DNA from: Pontibacter litorisediminis
Lineage (GTDB): Bacteria > Bacteroidota > Bacteroidia > Cytophagales > Hymenobacteraceae
Direction of reading: 5' to 3'
DNA length: 64,000 bases
Assembly (NCBI RefSeq): GCF_029360645.1
Contig: NZ_JARDUA010000002.1
Span: 781,546 to 845,545, forward strand
Positions 1 to 8,481 of the stretch are shown in pieces. The position numbers were made by a program, and so were the translations under genes. Position 1 is the first letter of the stretch, and every line of letters starts with the position of its first letter. Below the pieces are notes generated by a model. The model did no database searches and was not told the origin of the DNA. It saw only the letters and a list, made by a program, of their open reading frames with translations.

Positions 1-645
1 CTTTTCGTGGGTATAACTGCCCTTGGTAGAGATGAAGGTCTCTACGGCTACCACCGTATTCTTTCGGAAGCGCTGCGTGTTATACCTGTCGTAAAAGCAA
101 GGTATCTCCTCCGGTGCCTCATGCAGGCTTCTCCCTACGCCGTGGCCCACCAGGTTCTTGATTACTTTAAAGCCGTTCTTTTTGGCTTCTGTCTCAATAA
201 TCCGCCCTATCTCGGAGATTCTTTTCCCGCCTTTAATTTCCTTCAGCGCCTTATGCAGCGCACTCACAGAAGTTTCCACCAGCTTGTTCAGGCCGTGCAC
301 ATCCTTGCCAAGTATAAAAGAGCCGCCGTTATCGGCATAGAAGCCATTCAATTCCGCCGACACGTCAATGTTCACCAGATCCCCCTCTTTCAGCACCGTG
401 TTTTCGGAAGGGATACCGTGCGCGGCCTCGTTGTTTACGCTGATGCAGGTATAGCCGGGAAAGTCGTAGGTGATTTTTGGTGCGGACTTCGCCCCAAACG
501 ATTGCAGCACCTCATAGCCATACGCATCCAGCTCTTTGGTTGTGATGCCTGGCCTGGTATACTCGCGCATTTTCTTTAGCGTAACGGCAACTGCCTCACT
601 CACCTGCTGCATACCAGCCAGATCTTCTTCTGATTCTATAGACAT
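1..645 (-). CDS. map: Methionine aminopeptidase, 3' part cut by window edge
   Basis: Removes the initiator methionine from nascent proteins in the cytosol using a dinuclear metal centre. From the ATG at 645 the minus strand is open for 215 codons to the window edge. Family landmarks are visible: the His of AAHGIPSEN, the two metal-binding Asp of NIDVSAELNGFYADN, the His of VGHGVGRSLHEAP and a Glu in VAVETFIS. Full-length enzymes have about 250-260 residues, so roughly 40 C-terminal codons lie outside. Only 20 bases separate it from the stop of the upstream YgiC-like gene, so co-transcription is likely. Plus-strand open frames here are shadows. Confidence 0.93.
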   Translation of the reverse strand, partial: MSIESEEDLAGMQQVSEAVAVTLKKMREYTRPGITTKELDAYGYEVLQSFGAKSAPKITYDFPGYTCISVNNEAAHGIPSENTVLKEGDLVNIDVSAELNGFYADNGGSFILGKDVHGLNKLVETSVSALHKALKEIKGGKRISEIGRIIETEAKKNGFKVIKNLVGHGVGRSLHEAPEEIPCFYDRYNTQRFRKNTVVAVETFISTKGSYTHEK

Positions 646-665
646 CCTGTATATTAACGTATAAA

Positions 666-1844
666 TTATTCTACCAAATGCGGCACAAACTGCGAGAGGT
701 TGGTGATGATACCTTTTTCCCTTCGAAACCCGATAGCGCAACCTTCGCCAGCCCAGAACACGCCGGCCTGGTACTGGTAACCTTTGCTATCCTCGGGCAA
801 ATCAACCCAACGCTGGTATACCTGCTGCTGTTCGTCGTACTCGCCTGCTATTTTGGTTACCGGCACACGGTCCACTACTTCTACACTTTGCCCCTCGCGG
901 CCGAAGTAGGGCTTGCGGATATACTTGCCGCTGATAGGCGAAAGGTCGGTTTCGAGGAGGAGCGGGTGGTAGGGGTACGCTTTCCAGAGCCAGGCCAGCA
1001 TGCCTTTGCTTTGGAACAACAATGTATAAGCCGGGTTGGCGATAACTACGGTACGGGTAGCCGCCAATTGCGTCAGGCTGTCGCAGAGCTCTGGCTCGTC
1101 CCAGGCAATCTGCTCCCAGGGCAGCAGCTTGAACAGGAACGGGAACTGGCGCCACTGCTCCGCCTCCACCTGCGCCCAAACGCCTCGCTCAGCACCCTCT
1201 GTAGACACACTCATCTCCTCTGCCGCGCAAAGGTGCGGGTCGAAACCAGCCTCGGTAGCAGCCTGGGCTATCACGGCGCAGTTGGCTTCGTCCTCGGCGC
1301 TGCCCCCCATGTAGGTGAGCAGCAGCGCGGGTGCCAGGTCGTCGTTGAGCATGCGCCAGGTCTTCAGTTGCTCCACCAGCGCCTCGTAGAGGCCCGAGTA
1401 TTGCTTGGCATCGTGTTTACCGGCAGCAGCCAGGCTCGCCCACTGCACCACAGCGGTCTCAGGTATGGAAGTGGCGGTATCGGCGTTAAACTCCAGCAGC
1501 TTTGGCCCCTCCGGCGTCTGCACCAGGTCGAAGCGGCCATACAGGTGCCAGTGCCTGTCGTCGTTCCACGACTGGCGCACCAGCTCCCACAGGTTCTCCG
1601 GTATCCCCAGCACGCGCAGAAAGTCAGCTGGCAAGTCATCGGGAATGACGTTTGTCATCATCTCATATAGCGTATCGGCAGCCTCCAGCAAGGCATTGGC
1701 CTCCTGCTCGGGCAGCACCACCGCCTCGCCGGGCACATAGTTGGCACAGCCGTCTTCCACGCACCACTCCCAACCCAGGCCACGCACGGCCGTTTCCACG
1801 TCGCCGGAGTGCGTCTCCACACGGATCGTCGTATTCTTCTGCAT
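666..1844 (-). CDS. Glutathionylspermidine synthase family protein (YgiC-like ATP-grasp ligase)
   Basis: Member of the pre-ATP-grasp/ATP-grasp family that includes the synthetase half of Gsp and E. coli YgiC/YjfC; substrates of YgiC-type proteins are not established. About 392 residues, the usual YgiC length, without an amidase domain. Recognisable segments are GRFDLVQTPEGPKLLEFNAD (the Asn and Asp of the family metal/ATP site), SGKYIRKPYFGREGQSV (ATP-grasp lysine and glycine-rich loop) and the C-terminal AGEGCAIGFRREKG. I use the ATG at 1844 rather than the TTG one codon upstream. It lies 15 bases after a YgiB-like lipoprotein gene, the same order as ygiB-ygiC in enterobacteria. Confidence 0.85.
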   Translation of the reverse strand: MQKNTTIRVETHSGDVETAVRGLGWEWCVEDGCANYVPGEAVVLPEQEANALLEAADTLYEMMTNVIPDDLPADFLRVLGIPENLWELVRQSWNDDRHWHLYGRFDLVQTPEGPKLLEFNADTATSIPETAVVQWASLAAAGKHDAKQYSGLYEALVEQLKTWRMLNDDLAPALLLTYMGGSAEDEANCAVIAQAATEAGFDPHLCAAEEMSVSTEGAERGVWAQVEAEQWRQFPFLFKLLPWEQIAWDEPELCDSLTQLAATRTVVIANPAYTLLFQSKGMLAWLWKAYPYHPLLLETDLSPISGKYIRKPYFGREGQSVEVVDRVPVTKIAGEYDEQQQVYQRWVDLPEDSKGYQYQAGVFWAGEGCAIGFRREKGIITNLSQFVPHLVE

Positions 1845-1859
1845 CAAATTAATTCGAAA

Positions 1860-2408
1860 TTAGGCTCCTGCCCCACCGCTACGGCCTCTAAAAAAACCAC
1901 TTCTGCCTGAACGAGGCGCAGTGCTTTGCTGACGATACGTCTGCACGTTCTGGCGCCAGGCGGCGGTGTTGTTCATCAGGCCAGGGTTGGCATAATACCC
2001 TGCGCGTGGCCCAGTGGTGCGGCCCGCCATAAACCCAAGGGCACTCCACCACAGTACACTACCCATGCCAAAGCCACCCTGCTGGTACACCTGCTGGTTA
2101 TCAGCCAGGGCCTTCATCTGGTTCTGTAGTTCCAGGCCCTGCAGCGTGTCCACACGGCCGTCGTTATACTTCAGGATGGCCATACTTTGGCCGGGCGCTG
2201 TGGTGCGCTCATCCGTTATTTTCCATTGGTCGGGCGCCTCCTCAGTCAGCTCCGTAATGATGCCGTCCGGAACGACTACTTCCTCGCCTGTGTTCCACTC
2301 CTCGCTCTGGTTATTGGGCCCGCAGCCCGTCAGCCCCATACAGGTGGCGGCCGCCACGATAAAAGCATTGCGCTTCAGGTCGCCTATGGTCAGGTATTTC
2401 TTCTTCAT
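1860..2408 (-). CDS. YgiB-like lipoprotein upstream of the YgiC-like ligase
   Basis: A 182-residue exported protein. The ATG at 2408 gives a basic N-terminus and hydrophobic stretch ending in a lipobox (GLTGC, Cys about 29), so it is probably a lipoprotein; a longer frame upstream lacks a signal and is not used. The middle is Gln-rich, followed by VLWWSALGFMAGRTTG and a Gly/Ser/Arg-rich tail (SGRSGFFRGRSGG). That layout (lipobox, Gln-rich part, short hydrophobic Gly patch, Ser/Gly/Arg tail) resembles YgiB (DUF1190), and the neighbour is YgiC-like as in E. coli. Homology is inferred from layout and context; sequence similarity is weak by eye. Confidence 0.6.
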   Translation of the reverse strand: MKKKYLTIGDLKRNAFIVAAATCMGLTGCGPNNQSEEWNTGEEVVVPDGIITELTEEAPDQWKITDERTTAPGQSMAILKYNDGRVDTLQGLELQNQMKALADNQQVYQQGGFGMGSVLWWSALGFMAGRTTGPRAGYYANPGLMNNTAAWRQNVQTYRQQSTAPRSGRSGFFRGRSGGAGA

Positions 2409-3120
2409 CAGGATTAGTCTTGATTGGCATATAAAGATAAGCTTTTCTACGCGGAAGCGCCCCCATTTGGCTGATTTATACTTGCTCACAGCAACTCGAC
2501 GGTTACAGATTTCAATTTATTGCTTATGAAAGCAGGTTCTTCGAGATTTTGGTAGCGACACTGAATCCAACCACCCCAGCTCCTCCTTGACTAAGGAGGG
2601 GAGCTCTGTTGTTACTTTGGCTATAGTATCAGTTTCATAGCAAATAATAGCATCATCAGAAGATCATTATCCCCCTGCCCCCTTCCAAGGGGGACTTGGT
2701 TCAAGTTGCAAAGCCGTGGCTATTGATTCAGTTCCCAGTCCTTGGGTTGAGCGCCTTCTAGATTTCCGGTGCCGAAGGCATTGCGACGCAAGGAGCAAAG
2801 GAAATGTAGACAGCGCGATGCCCAAAGACGAGCCCTCTCGGGCTTGAGAGCAGAAAGTATACTATGAAACAAGTTGGTTGTAAAGCCGTGGATGAACAGT
2901 GGCTAGTAAAGATAGCTTGTTTCAAGCTGCAGAAAGCAACGGCTAAGAGAGGCACAAGCAGACGCTTGCGCCAGAGAAGTATAAGGTATGGCTCAAGTAT
3001 AAGTATGGTCATGCCAGACGAGTCACCGATATGGCCTCATCCCCACGACACTGTACTGGAATCCTGTAAGGAATGTGAGATTTATATACTCTCTAACTCC
3101 CAAACCCTTTAACTCTCAAA
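2409..3120. other. Intergenic region holding a dispersed repeat
   Basis: No gene is supported in these 712 bases. Bases about 2564-2950 are a dispersed repeat (separate entry) whose open frames are by-products of the repeat. The remainder (2409-2563, 2951-3120) shows no conserved frame. The upstream part must hold the promoter of the YgiB/YgiC/map transcript, but I see no convincing TAnnTTTG box. Confidence 0.6.
2564..2950 (+). repeat. Dispersed intergenic repeat, copy A
   Basis: About 390 bases that align along their length with the reverse complement of 42926-43388. Shared landmarks in order: AACCACCCC; a hairpin of CTCCTT/AAGGAG type; GTTTCATAG; CCCCCTGCCCCCTTCCAAGGG; CCCAGTCCTTGGGTTGAGCG; CCTTCTAGATTTCCGG; GGAGCAAAGGAAATGTAGAC; GACGAGCCCTCTCGGGCT; and GGTTGTAAGGCCGTGGATGA with one mismatch. 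It has no transposase gene. Several modules are themselves small palindromes. Confidence 0.85.
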
Positions 3121-3936
3121 CTACTCCCACAGCGGGTAATGCTCCAAGTGCACTTTGCGCTTAAAGAAGATGCGAGTGCTTTCCTCAAAAGAGCGGGTAA
3201 AGTCGGAGACGTAGAAATGGTGATCTCCTTTTAGCTTCTCAGCGGCCAAGTCGTGCTGCTCCAGGTAGTCCTTTACCTGCTGCGCGACAATCTGGCTGGC
3301 ATCCAGCACGTCCACCCCGCCTTTATAGTAATTCTCTATCTGCTTTTTGATGAGCGGGTAATGGGTGCAGCCAAGTATAAGCGCCTCAATATCCTGCAGG
3401 TGCGGGTCCGACAGGTAAGCATGGATCACGCTTTCGGAGATAGAATCGTTGAAAAACCCCTCCTCTATCATGGCAGCCAGCAGCGGCGTGGCCAGCGACT
3501 TTAACTCAATGTTGCGGTCCAGCTCGTCCACCTTCTTACGGTACACGTTAGAGTTCACGGTTTGCTTGGTGCCGATCAGGCCAATGCTTTTATTTGGGTA
3601 TGTCCGGCCAATGTATTGCACGATCGGGTCTATAACGTTGAGCACTTTGGCTTTGCTGCCCACATACTCTTTCACCAACTCGTAAGCCGCCGCAGAGGCC
3701 GAGTTGCAGGCAATGAGTATTACCTTACACTGCTGCCGTATCAGCAGATCGCAGATCTTGACTGCGTAAGCCTGTATGGCCGCCGTAGACTTATCGCCGT
3801 AAGGCAGGTGGGCGGTGTCGCCAAAGTACACGAGGCGCTCGTTCGGCAGCACGTTTGTAATCGCCTGAGCCACAGTAAGGCCGCCTATCCCACTGTCAAA
3901 AATGCCGATCGGCTTCTCTCTCTTTTCCTGGTTCAT
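3121..3936 (-). CDS. murI: Glutamate racemase
   Basis: Interconverts L- and D-glutamate for peptidoglycan synthesis in the cytosol. 271 residues, normal length. The N-terminal IGIFDSGIGGLTV carries the catalytic-site Asp-Ser, VYFGDTAHLPYG follows, and the two catalytic cysteines sit in LIACNSASAA (Cys 77) and LILGCTHYPL (Cys 190). The ATG at 3936 agrees with the usual MurI N-terminus. It is a single gene, with the repeat region downstream and an AT-rich 331-base gap upstream. Confidence 0.96.
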   Translation of the reverse strand: MNQEKREKPIGIFDSGIGGLTVAQAITNVLPNERLVYFGDTAHLPYGDKSTAAIQAYAVKICDLLIRQQCKVILIACNSASAAAYELVKEYVGSKAKVLNVIDPIVQYIGRTYPNKSIGLIGTKQTVNSNVYRKKVDELDRNIELKSLATPLLAAMIEEGFFNDSISESVIHAYLSDPHLQDIEALILGCTHYPLIKKQIENYYKGGVDVLDASQIVAQQVKDYLEQHDLAAEKLKGDHHFYVSDFTRSFEESTRIFFKRKVHLEHYPLWE

Positions 3937-4267
3937 AACAAGCGAAGTTAGCGAAAAGCAGTTCCTGTCTGCCTTTCACCCTTAAAATTAATACGTTCAC
4001 AATATTTTGTAACCTTTTTGAATTCCGCCTTACGACAAAAAGTTATATTAGCAGAAAGATTTTTCATATCATCTTTTATCTCAAATTAAAAATATTCAAA
4101 CCATTTGCAGTTTAATAATAAAAGCTTATTTTTAAACTGTTCATACGCCACACTTAGCTGCCTGCATAGGCCGCTAACCTTGCCAAAGGTGCCCGTCCAA
4201 CCACTGGATTGATGGAAGATTACCGCAACGATCAATTCGCAACCGTTAAACACACGCCCTACTGCCC
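3937..4267. other. AT-rich divergent intergenic region
   Basis: These 331 bases separate murI (minus) from the RDD-protein gene (plus). The centre (about 3985-4140) is much more AT-rich than its surroundings and should hold both promoters. ATATTTTG near 4000 is close to a -7 box but not exact. No RNA gene, frame or repeat seen. Confidence 0.5.
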
Positions 4268-4768
4268 ATGCAAAGCACTATTACGCTATCGCCTGCTCCA
4301 ACGGTAAAACGCTCTGCCTTATATGGTACGCTCTCTGCCCGTTTCGTTTCGTTTCTAGTGGATACGACGCTGTTGGTCTTCTTCTACACCTTTGTGATGT
4401 ATGGCTTTGTGGGTGCTACTCATGTTTACACCTGGGATAAAATGTTCTCAGACAGTATTGAGTTGGCAGAGCTGGTGTCGGTTGCCAAAATGGTGTTTCT
4501 CAACCCCTTCTTTCCTATTATCCACTGGGCCTACTATACCGTGCTGGAGTCGTCGCAGAAGCAGGCTACCATTGGTAAGTTTACCCTCGGCTTGCGGGTG
4601 ACCGACCTGCGGGGCAGGCGCATCAGTTTTGCACAGGCAAACCTGCGTTATTTTTCTAAAATCTTGTCCTTGCTCCCCTTTGGCCTGGGCTTTGTGCTAA
4701 TGGTGAACTCCCGTAGGCATCAGATGCTGCACGATTACTTCGCGCGCGCTTTAGTCGTGAATGAGTAG
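4268..4768 (+). CDS. RDD family membrane protein
   Basis: A 166-residue integral membrane protein of the RDD family, which has no settled general function (some members are ion antiporters or export accessories). After a short polar N-terminus the first segment contains SARFVSFLVDTTLL (the R...D signature), then a second hydrophobic span, the family's TIGKFTLGLRVTD motif after the loop, a third hydrophobic stretch and HQMLHDYFARALVV at the end. It stands alone, 89 bases before the SPW-repeat gene. Confidence 0.85.
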   Translation: MQSTITLSPAPTVKRSALYGTLSARFVSFLVDTTLLVFFYTFVMYGFVGATHVYTWDKMFSDSIELAELVSVAKMVFLNPFFPIIHWAYYTVLESSQKQATIGKFTLGLRVTDLRGRRISFAQANLRYFSKILSLLPFGLGFVLMVNSRRHQMLHDYFARALVVNE

Positions 4769-4842
4769 TCGTTCACTTAAAAATTGCACTATTTTCCATA
4801 CCCAGCTTCCTGCTCTCGTATAATAGCCTGTAAACTAACTAC

Positions 4843-4851
4843 GAAAGGAGG
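4843..4851 (+). promoter_or_regulatory. Unusually strong Shine-Dalgarno site
   Basis: GAAAGGAGG followed by six bases and the ATG at 4858. Bacteroidota genes rarely carry a strong Shine-Dalgarno sequence and most genes here have none, so this one stands out and fixes the start of the SPW-repeat protein. Confidence 0.8.
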
Positions 4852-4857
4852 ATTAAT

Positions 4858-5247
4858 ATGAGATTTATTCCAACCCGATTCCACGGGATACTAGACTATG
4901 TGGTAGGGCTGATTTTTATAGCAGCCCCCTGGCTGTTCGGTTTCTCTGATAACACTGCCGCCACCTGGGTCATAGTAGCCGCGGGTATTCTGGCGCTGTT
5001 GCAGACTGTCTTCACCGATTTTGAGGTGGGCCTGGTGCATAAGATTCCGATGCAGACGCACCTGATGGTGGACTTTGGACTAGGGGTGATTCTGGCGCTA
5101 TCGCCTTGGATGTTTAACTTTGCCGAGCAGGTATACCTGCCGCACCTGATTGGGGGTGTGTTCGCTATACTTGCATCGCTTACCACGCACCGCAGGCCGA
5201 GTGAGTCGTATACCAGGACGCACGCTTCCCAGGAAACTATCCGCTAG
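4858..5247 (+). CDS. SPW-repeat membrane protein
   Basis: 129 residues with four hydrophobic helices arranged as two halves. Each half starts with His plus a hydrophobic helix and carries the SPW-type motif: AAPWLFGFSD in the first and LSPWMFNFAE in the second, so the protein is an internal duplication as expected for the SPW family. No biochemical function is known for the family. The start is fixed by the strong ribosome-binding site, and a terminator follows 25 bases after the stop, so this is a monocistronic unit. Confidence 0.88.
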   Translation: MRFIPTRFHGILDYVVGLIFIAAPWLFGFSDNTAATWVIVAAGILALLQTVFTDFEVGLVHKIPMQTHLMVDFGLGVILALSPWMFNFAEQVYLPHLIGGVFAILASLTTHRRPSESYTRTHASQETIR

Positions 5248-5272
5248 TTAACAAACTGTAAAAGCTACAGGA

Positions 5273-5302
5273 AGGCTGACCCCGCAGGGTCAGCCTTTTT
5301 TA
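5273..5302 (+). terminator. Intrinsic terminator of the SPW-repeat gene
   Basis: Perfect 10-bp stem (AGGCTGACCC with GGGTCAGCCT) with a four-base loop and a run of T. Confidence 0.9.
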
Positions 5303-5364
5303 TACTTGCCTGTTTTGTAGCGGCGCTATTATCTTTTGTGTCAGCACATCGCTAACTTTGCAGC

Positions 5365-7254
5365 ATGAATTACTTATCAGCAGAAAACATTTCCAAAAGC
5401 TTCGGCGACCGCTGGCTTTTCAAGAACCTGAACTTTGGCATCAGCCAGGGGCAGCGCGTGGTATTGGTAGGCGTAAACGGCTCCGGCAAAACCACCCTGC
5501 TTAACGTTCTGGCAGGCAAACTGCCGCCAGATGAGGGCAGCGTGAGCGTACGCAAAGAAGTGAGTATCGGCTACCTGGGCCAAAACCCGGAGTTCGATGA
5601 GGAACTGACGGTGCAGCAGACCATCTTCGCGATGCAAAACGAGACGCTGGAGCTGATCAAGGAGTATGAGGCTGCTATCTCCAACCCGAACACCGGGGCA
5701 GAGAAGATGCAGCAGCTGATGGTACGCATGGACGAGCTGCAGGCCTGGGACTTTGAGGTGAAGGTAAAGCAGATCCTCTCCAAGTTAGGAATCCAGAACC
5801 TGGATGTGCAAATCAAAAGCCTCTCAGGAGGCCAGCGCAAGCGGGTGGCCATGGCCCGTGTGCTGATAGAGGAGCCGGATTTGCTTATACTGGATGAGCC
5901 TACCAACCACCTGGACCTGGACACGATTGAGTGGTTGGAGGGAATGCTGAGCACGCAGAACACCACGCTGCTCATGGTAACCCACGACCGCTACTTCCTG
6001 GACAAAGTGGCCAATGAGATTGCGGAGCTAGACAACGGCGAGATTTATACTTACAAGGGCAACTACAGCTATTTCCTGGAGAAGAAAGCAGAGCGGGAGA
6101 TGTCTGCCGCGGCCGAAACCGAGAAAGCCCGCAACCTGATGCGCAAAGAGCTGGACTGGATACGACGCCAGCCGAAAGCCCGGGGCACCAAGGCCAAGTA
6201 TAGAGTGGATGCCTTTGAGGAGCTGAAGGAGAAGGCCGCCAAGAAAACTGCCGCTCCGCAGCTGGAGCTGTCGGTGAAAACCACGCGCCAGGGGGGTAAG
6301 ATCATCGAAGTAGACCACATCTCGAAATCCTTCGGGGAGAAGAGAATTGTAGACGACTTTAGTTATATTTTCAAGAAGAAGGACCGCATCGGCATTGTTG
6401 GCCCCAACGGAGCCGGCAAGTCTACCTTCCTGAACATGCTCACGGGCAAGCTGCAGCCAGATGCAGGCACCATAGAAGCTGGCCAGACCACCGTGTTTGG
6501 TTACTACACCCAGGATGAGCTGGTGTATAAGGAAGACCAGCGCGTGATCGACATTGTGAAAGAGATTGCCGAAGTCGTGGAAATGGCCAACGGTGAGGTG
6601 ATCACGGCAAGCCAGTTCTTGCAGCACTTCCAGTTTGCGCCGCCGCAGCAATATACCTTTGTGAGCAAGTTGAGCGGGGGCGAGAAGCGCCGCCTGCAGT
6701 TGCTGCGCGTGCTCATCAAGAACCCGAACTTCCTGATTCTCGATGAGCCCACCAACGACCTGGACATCATCACGCTCAACATCCTGGAGGATTTCCTGCT
6801 GAACTTCGGGGGCTGTCTGCTCATCGTGAGCCACGACCGCTACTTCATGGACCGGCTGGTGGAGCACCTGTTCGTGTTCGAGGGCGAAGGCAAGATCCGC
6901 AACTTTCCGGGCAACTACACCGACTACCGCGAGTGGCAGAAGGAGCAGGAAAAACAGGACAAGCTGCTGCAGGATGAAGCCAAGGCCGCTGCCCCGGCAC
7001 CCGTTGTGGAGAAGAAACAGGAGCAGCCAAACGGAAAGCGCAAGGCTACCTACAACGAAAAGAAAGAGTACGAGCGCCTGGAGCAGGAGATTGAGCAGTT
7101 GGAGAGCCGCAAGGCCGAAATCATCGAAACCATGAACAGCGGCAGCGTGACCGGCCATGAGGCACTGCATGCGCTGGCATCAGAGCTGGAAAGTATAAAC
7201 GAGCAGCTGGAGGAGAAAGAGTTTCGCTGGCTGGAGTTGGCAGAAATAATGTAA
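5365..7254 (+). CDS. uup: ABC-F family ATPase, Uup-like
   Basis: A soluble tandem ABC ATPase that acts on ribosomes or branched DNA rather than in transport; no membrane segment is present. 629 residues. First cassette: Walker A GVNGSGKTT, signature LSGGQRKRVAMARVL, Walker B LLILDEPTNHLDLDT. Second cassette: GPNGAGKST, LSGGEKRRLQLLRVL and LILDEPTNDLDI. Between them is the charged ABC-F linker (about residues 235-310). The last 90 residues are a Glu/Lys-rich coiled coil, the feature that points to Uup rather than EttA. A TAACTTTG box lies at 5353-5360, very close to the ATG. Confidence 0.9.
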   Translation: MNYLSAENISKSFGDRWLFKNLNFGISQGQRVVLVGVNGSGKTTLLNVLAGKLPPDEGSVSVRKEVSIGYLGQNPEFDEELTVQQTIFAMQNETLELIKEYEAAISNPNTGAEKMQQLMVRMDELQAWDFEVKVKQILSKLGIQNLDVQIKSLSGGQRKRVAMARVLIEEPDLLILDEPTNHLDLDTIEWLEGMLSTQNTTLLMVTHDRYFLDKVANEIAELDNGEIYTYKGNYSYFLEKKAEREMSAAAETEKARNLMRKELDWIRRQPKARGTKAKYRVDAFEELKEKAAKKTAAPQLELSVKTTRQGGKIIEVDHISKSFGEKRIVDDFSYIFKKKDRIGIVGPNGAGKSTFLNMLTGKLQPDAGTIEAGQTTVFGYYTQDELVYKEDQRVIDIVKEIAEVVEMANGEVITASQFLQHFQFAPPQQYTFVSKLSGGEKRRLQLLRVLIKNPNFLILDEPTNDLDIITLNILEDFLLNFGGCLLIVSHDRYFMDRLVEHLFVFEGEGKIRNFPGNYTDYREWQKEQEKQDKLLQDEAKAAAPAPVVEKKQEQPNGKRKATYNEKKEYERLEQEIEQLESRKAEIIETMNSGSVTGHEALHALASELESINEQLEEKEFRWLELAEIM

Positions 7255-7261
7255 CTTGAAG

Positions 7262-7293
7262 AAGCCCTTCCTGAAACCCGGAAGGGCTTTTTT
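7262..7293. terminator. Terminator between convergent genes
   Basis: AAGCCCTTCC pairs with GGAAGGGCTT (10 bp) around an eight-base loop, followed by six T. It serves the ABC-F gene and touches the stop codon of the convergent gene at 7292. Confidence 0.88.
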
Positions 7294-8398
7294 AATCCAG
7301 CCCTTTTACCACTACCCTGCTTCGCTCGTTCCGCTGCCCTACCCGCACAAAGGCGTTGTAAAAGTCCCTCTTGTTGTTGAGCGCGCTATAAAATTGGTCC
7401 AGGTACTTTAGTGTTTGCCGGGTATACCGCTCATCCAGCAGGTCAAAGTCCCGGTATACGGCATATATGGCCGCTCTTCTGCTGTTAAAGTGCTTCTGCA
7501 CCTCCGCATACACCTCCTCCGGGTAACTGTAACCCCGGAACAGCCGCTGCCTTACCGAGCTTATTCCCAACTCAGGCGGAGGCGAAGCATAAGGGGTGCT
7601 CACGATGCCGGCGTAATCAAAGTCGTAAGGCACCGGAACAGGCGGAGCAAGCGAGTCGAAGGACAGGAGATCGACGTTGTGGCGGTAAGGCACCGACCAG
7701 TCTGTGTTACCGATCATGAACTGGAAAAAGGCCACTTTTGCCATCGACAACAGCTCGGTTTTATCCATGCCGATGCGCACCTCGTCGGGAATCACCCTGG
7801 CGTTGTGCCGGGCCGCCATTACGGCATCGTCTTCGATCAGGAAAGCATACCTTGTTTCTGTTTTACGCTTTCCCTTTGTGTCCTCATATACTACCCGGCA
7901 CAGCCGAACCCTATAGCTTGTATCGGTCAAGGCATTGTATACTTTGTACACCAGGTACTCGCGCAGCACAAACTCATCGTTGATGCAGTGGGTCACCATT
8001 TTCAGCTTGTTCACTTTGCCGAACATGGTATTCTCCACCGTCTTGCGGGAAAAATTCAGCTGCAGGGGCGGGAAATTGCATACAGAAGGGTCACGACGGC
8101 GGTTTCCGCGCACTTTTACCTTCAGTTTTTCCTCCACTACCGTTCCTTCTGCGCTTTTATAGGAAATAACAGCCTTGTGGTCCTTCCGGTCCTCTCCCCG
8201 GTCCTTCAGCACTGCCCTTGCATCCATCAAAAGCTTAAACTCGAGCACGTCCTGGTGTATGAAGAGCGGGTTCTGAAGCCCCAAGGCAGCAGATGAGTCT
8301 GCAGCGGAAAGTAAGCTTGAGTCTGTTTGGGCCCGTAACTGTGGCGGCAGGCACAGCCAAAGCAGAGTGACCAGGAAAAATAAATGAAGCCTTTTCAT
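7292..8398 (-). CDS. Secreted protein with CotH-like atypical kinase features
   Basis: 368 residues with a cleavable signal peptide (MKRLHLFFLVTLLWLCL..LRAQ). The body has a KVRGNRRRDPSVC region followed by LKMVTHC, FVLREYLVYKVYN, YAFLIEDDA, then FFQFMIGNTDWSVPYRHN and VPVPYDFDYAG. The order GNxDW...HN...DFD resembles the catalytic Asp/Asn and metal-binding DFD of CotH-type atypical kinases, so I infer a periplasmic or surface CotH-like kinase fold; it could be a conserved family of unknown activity. Monocistronic, convergent with the ABC-F gene. Confidence 0.5.
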   Translation of the reverse strand: MKRLHLFFLVTLLWLCLPPQLRAQTDSSLLSAADSSAALGLQNPLFIHQDVLEFKLLMDARAVLKDRGEDRKDHKAVISYKSAEGTVVEEKLKVKVRGNRRRDPSVCNFPPLQLNFSRKTVENTMFGKVNKLKMVTHCINDEFVLREYLVYKVYNALTDTSYRVRLCRVVYEDTKGKRKTETRYAFLIEDDAVMAARHNARVIPDEVRIGMDKTELLSMAKVAFFQFMIGNTDWSVPYRHNVDLLSFDSLAPPVPVPYDFDYAGIVSTPYASPPPELGISSVRQRLFRGYSYPEEVYAEVQKHFNSRRAAIYAVYRDFDLLDERYTRQTLKYLDQFYSALNNKRDFYNAFVRVGQRNERSRVVVKGLD

Positions 8399-8481
8399 AG
8401 CTTCGAAGCGCTACTGGTGTATACCTGCCCCAAGCACAGAACGTACGGCAAAAGGATCGGAGCAGAATCAGGAACCGCGCT

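Noticed and set aside
1652..1852. Plus-strand frames overlapping the YgiC-like gene
   Set aside because: Shadows of the real gene on the other strand, as are the other overlapping frames in GC-rich genes.
2758..3112. Open frames in the 2.6-kb repeat (2758-3012 minus, 2864-3112 plus)
   Set aside because: They are carried by the repeated DNA; the 42968-43219 frame shares residues only through the repeat, and the reading frames break elsewhere.
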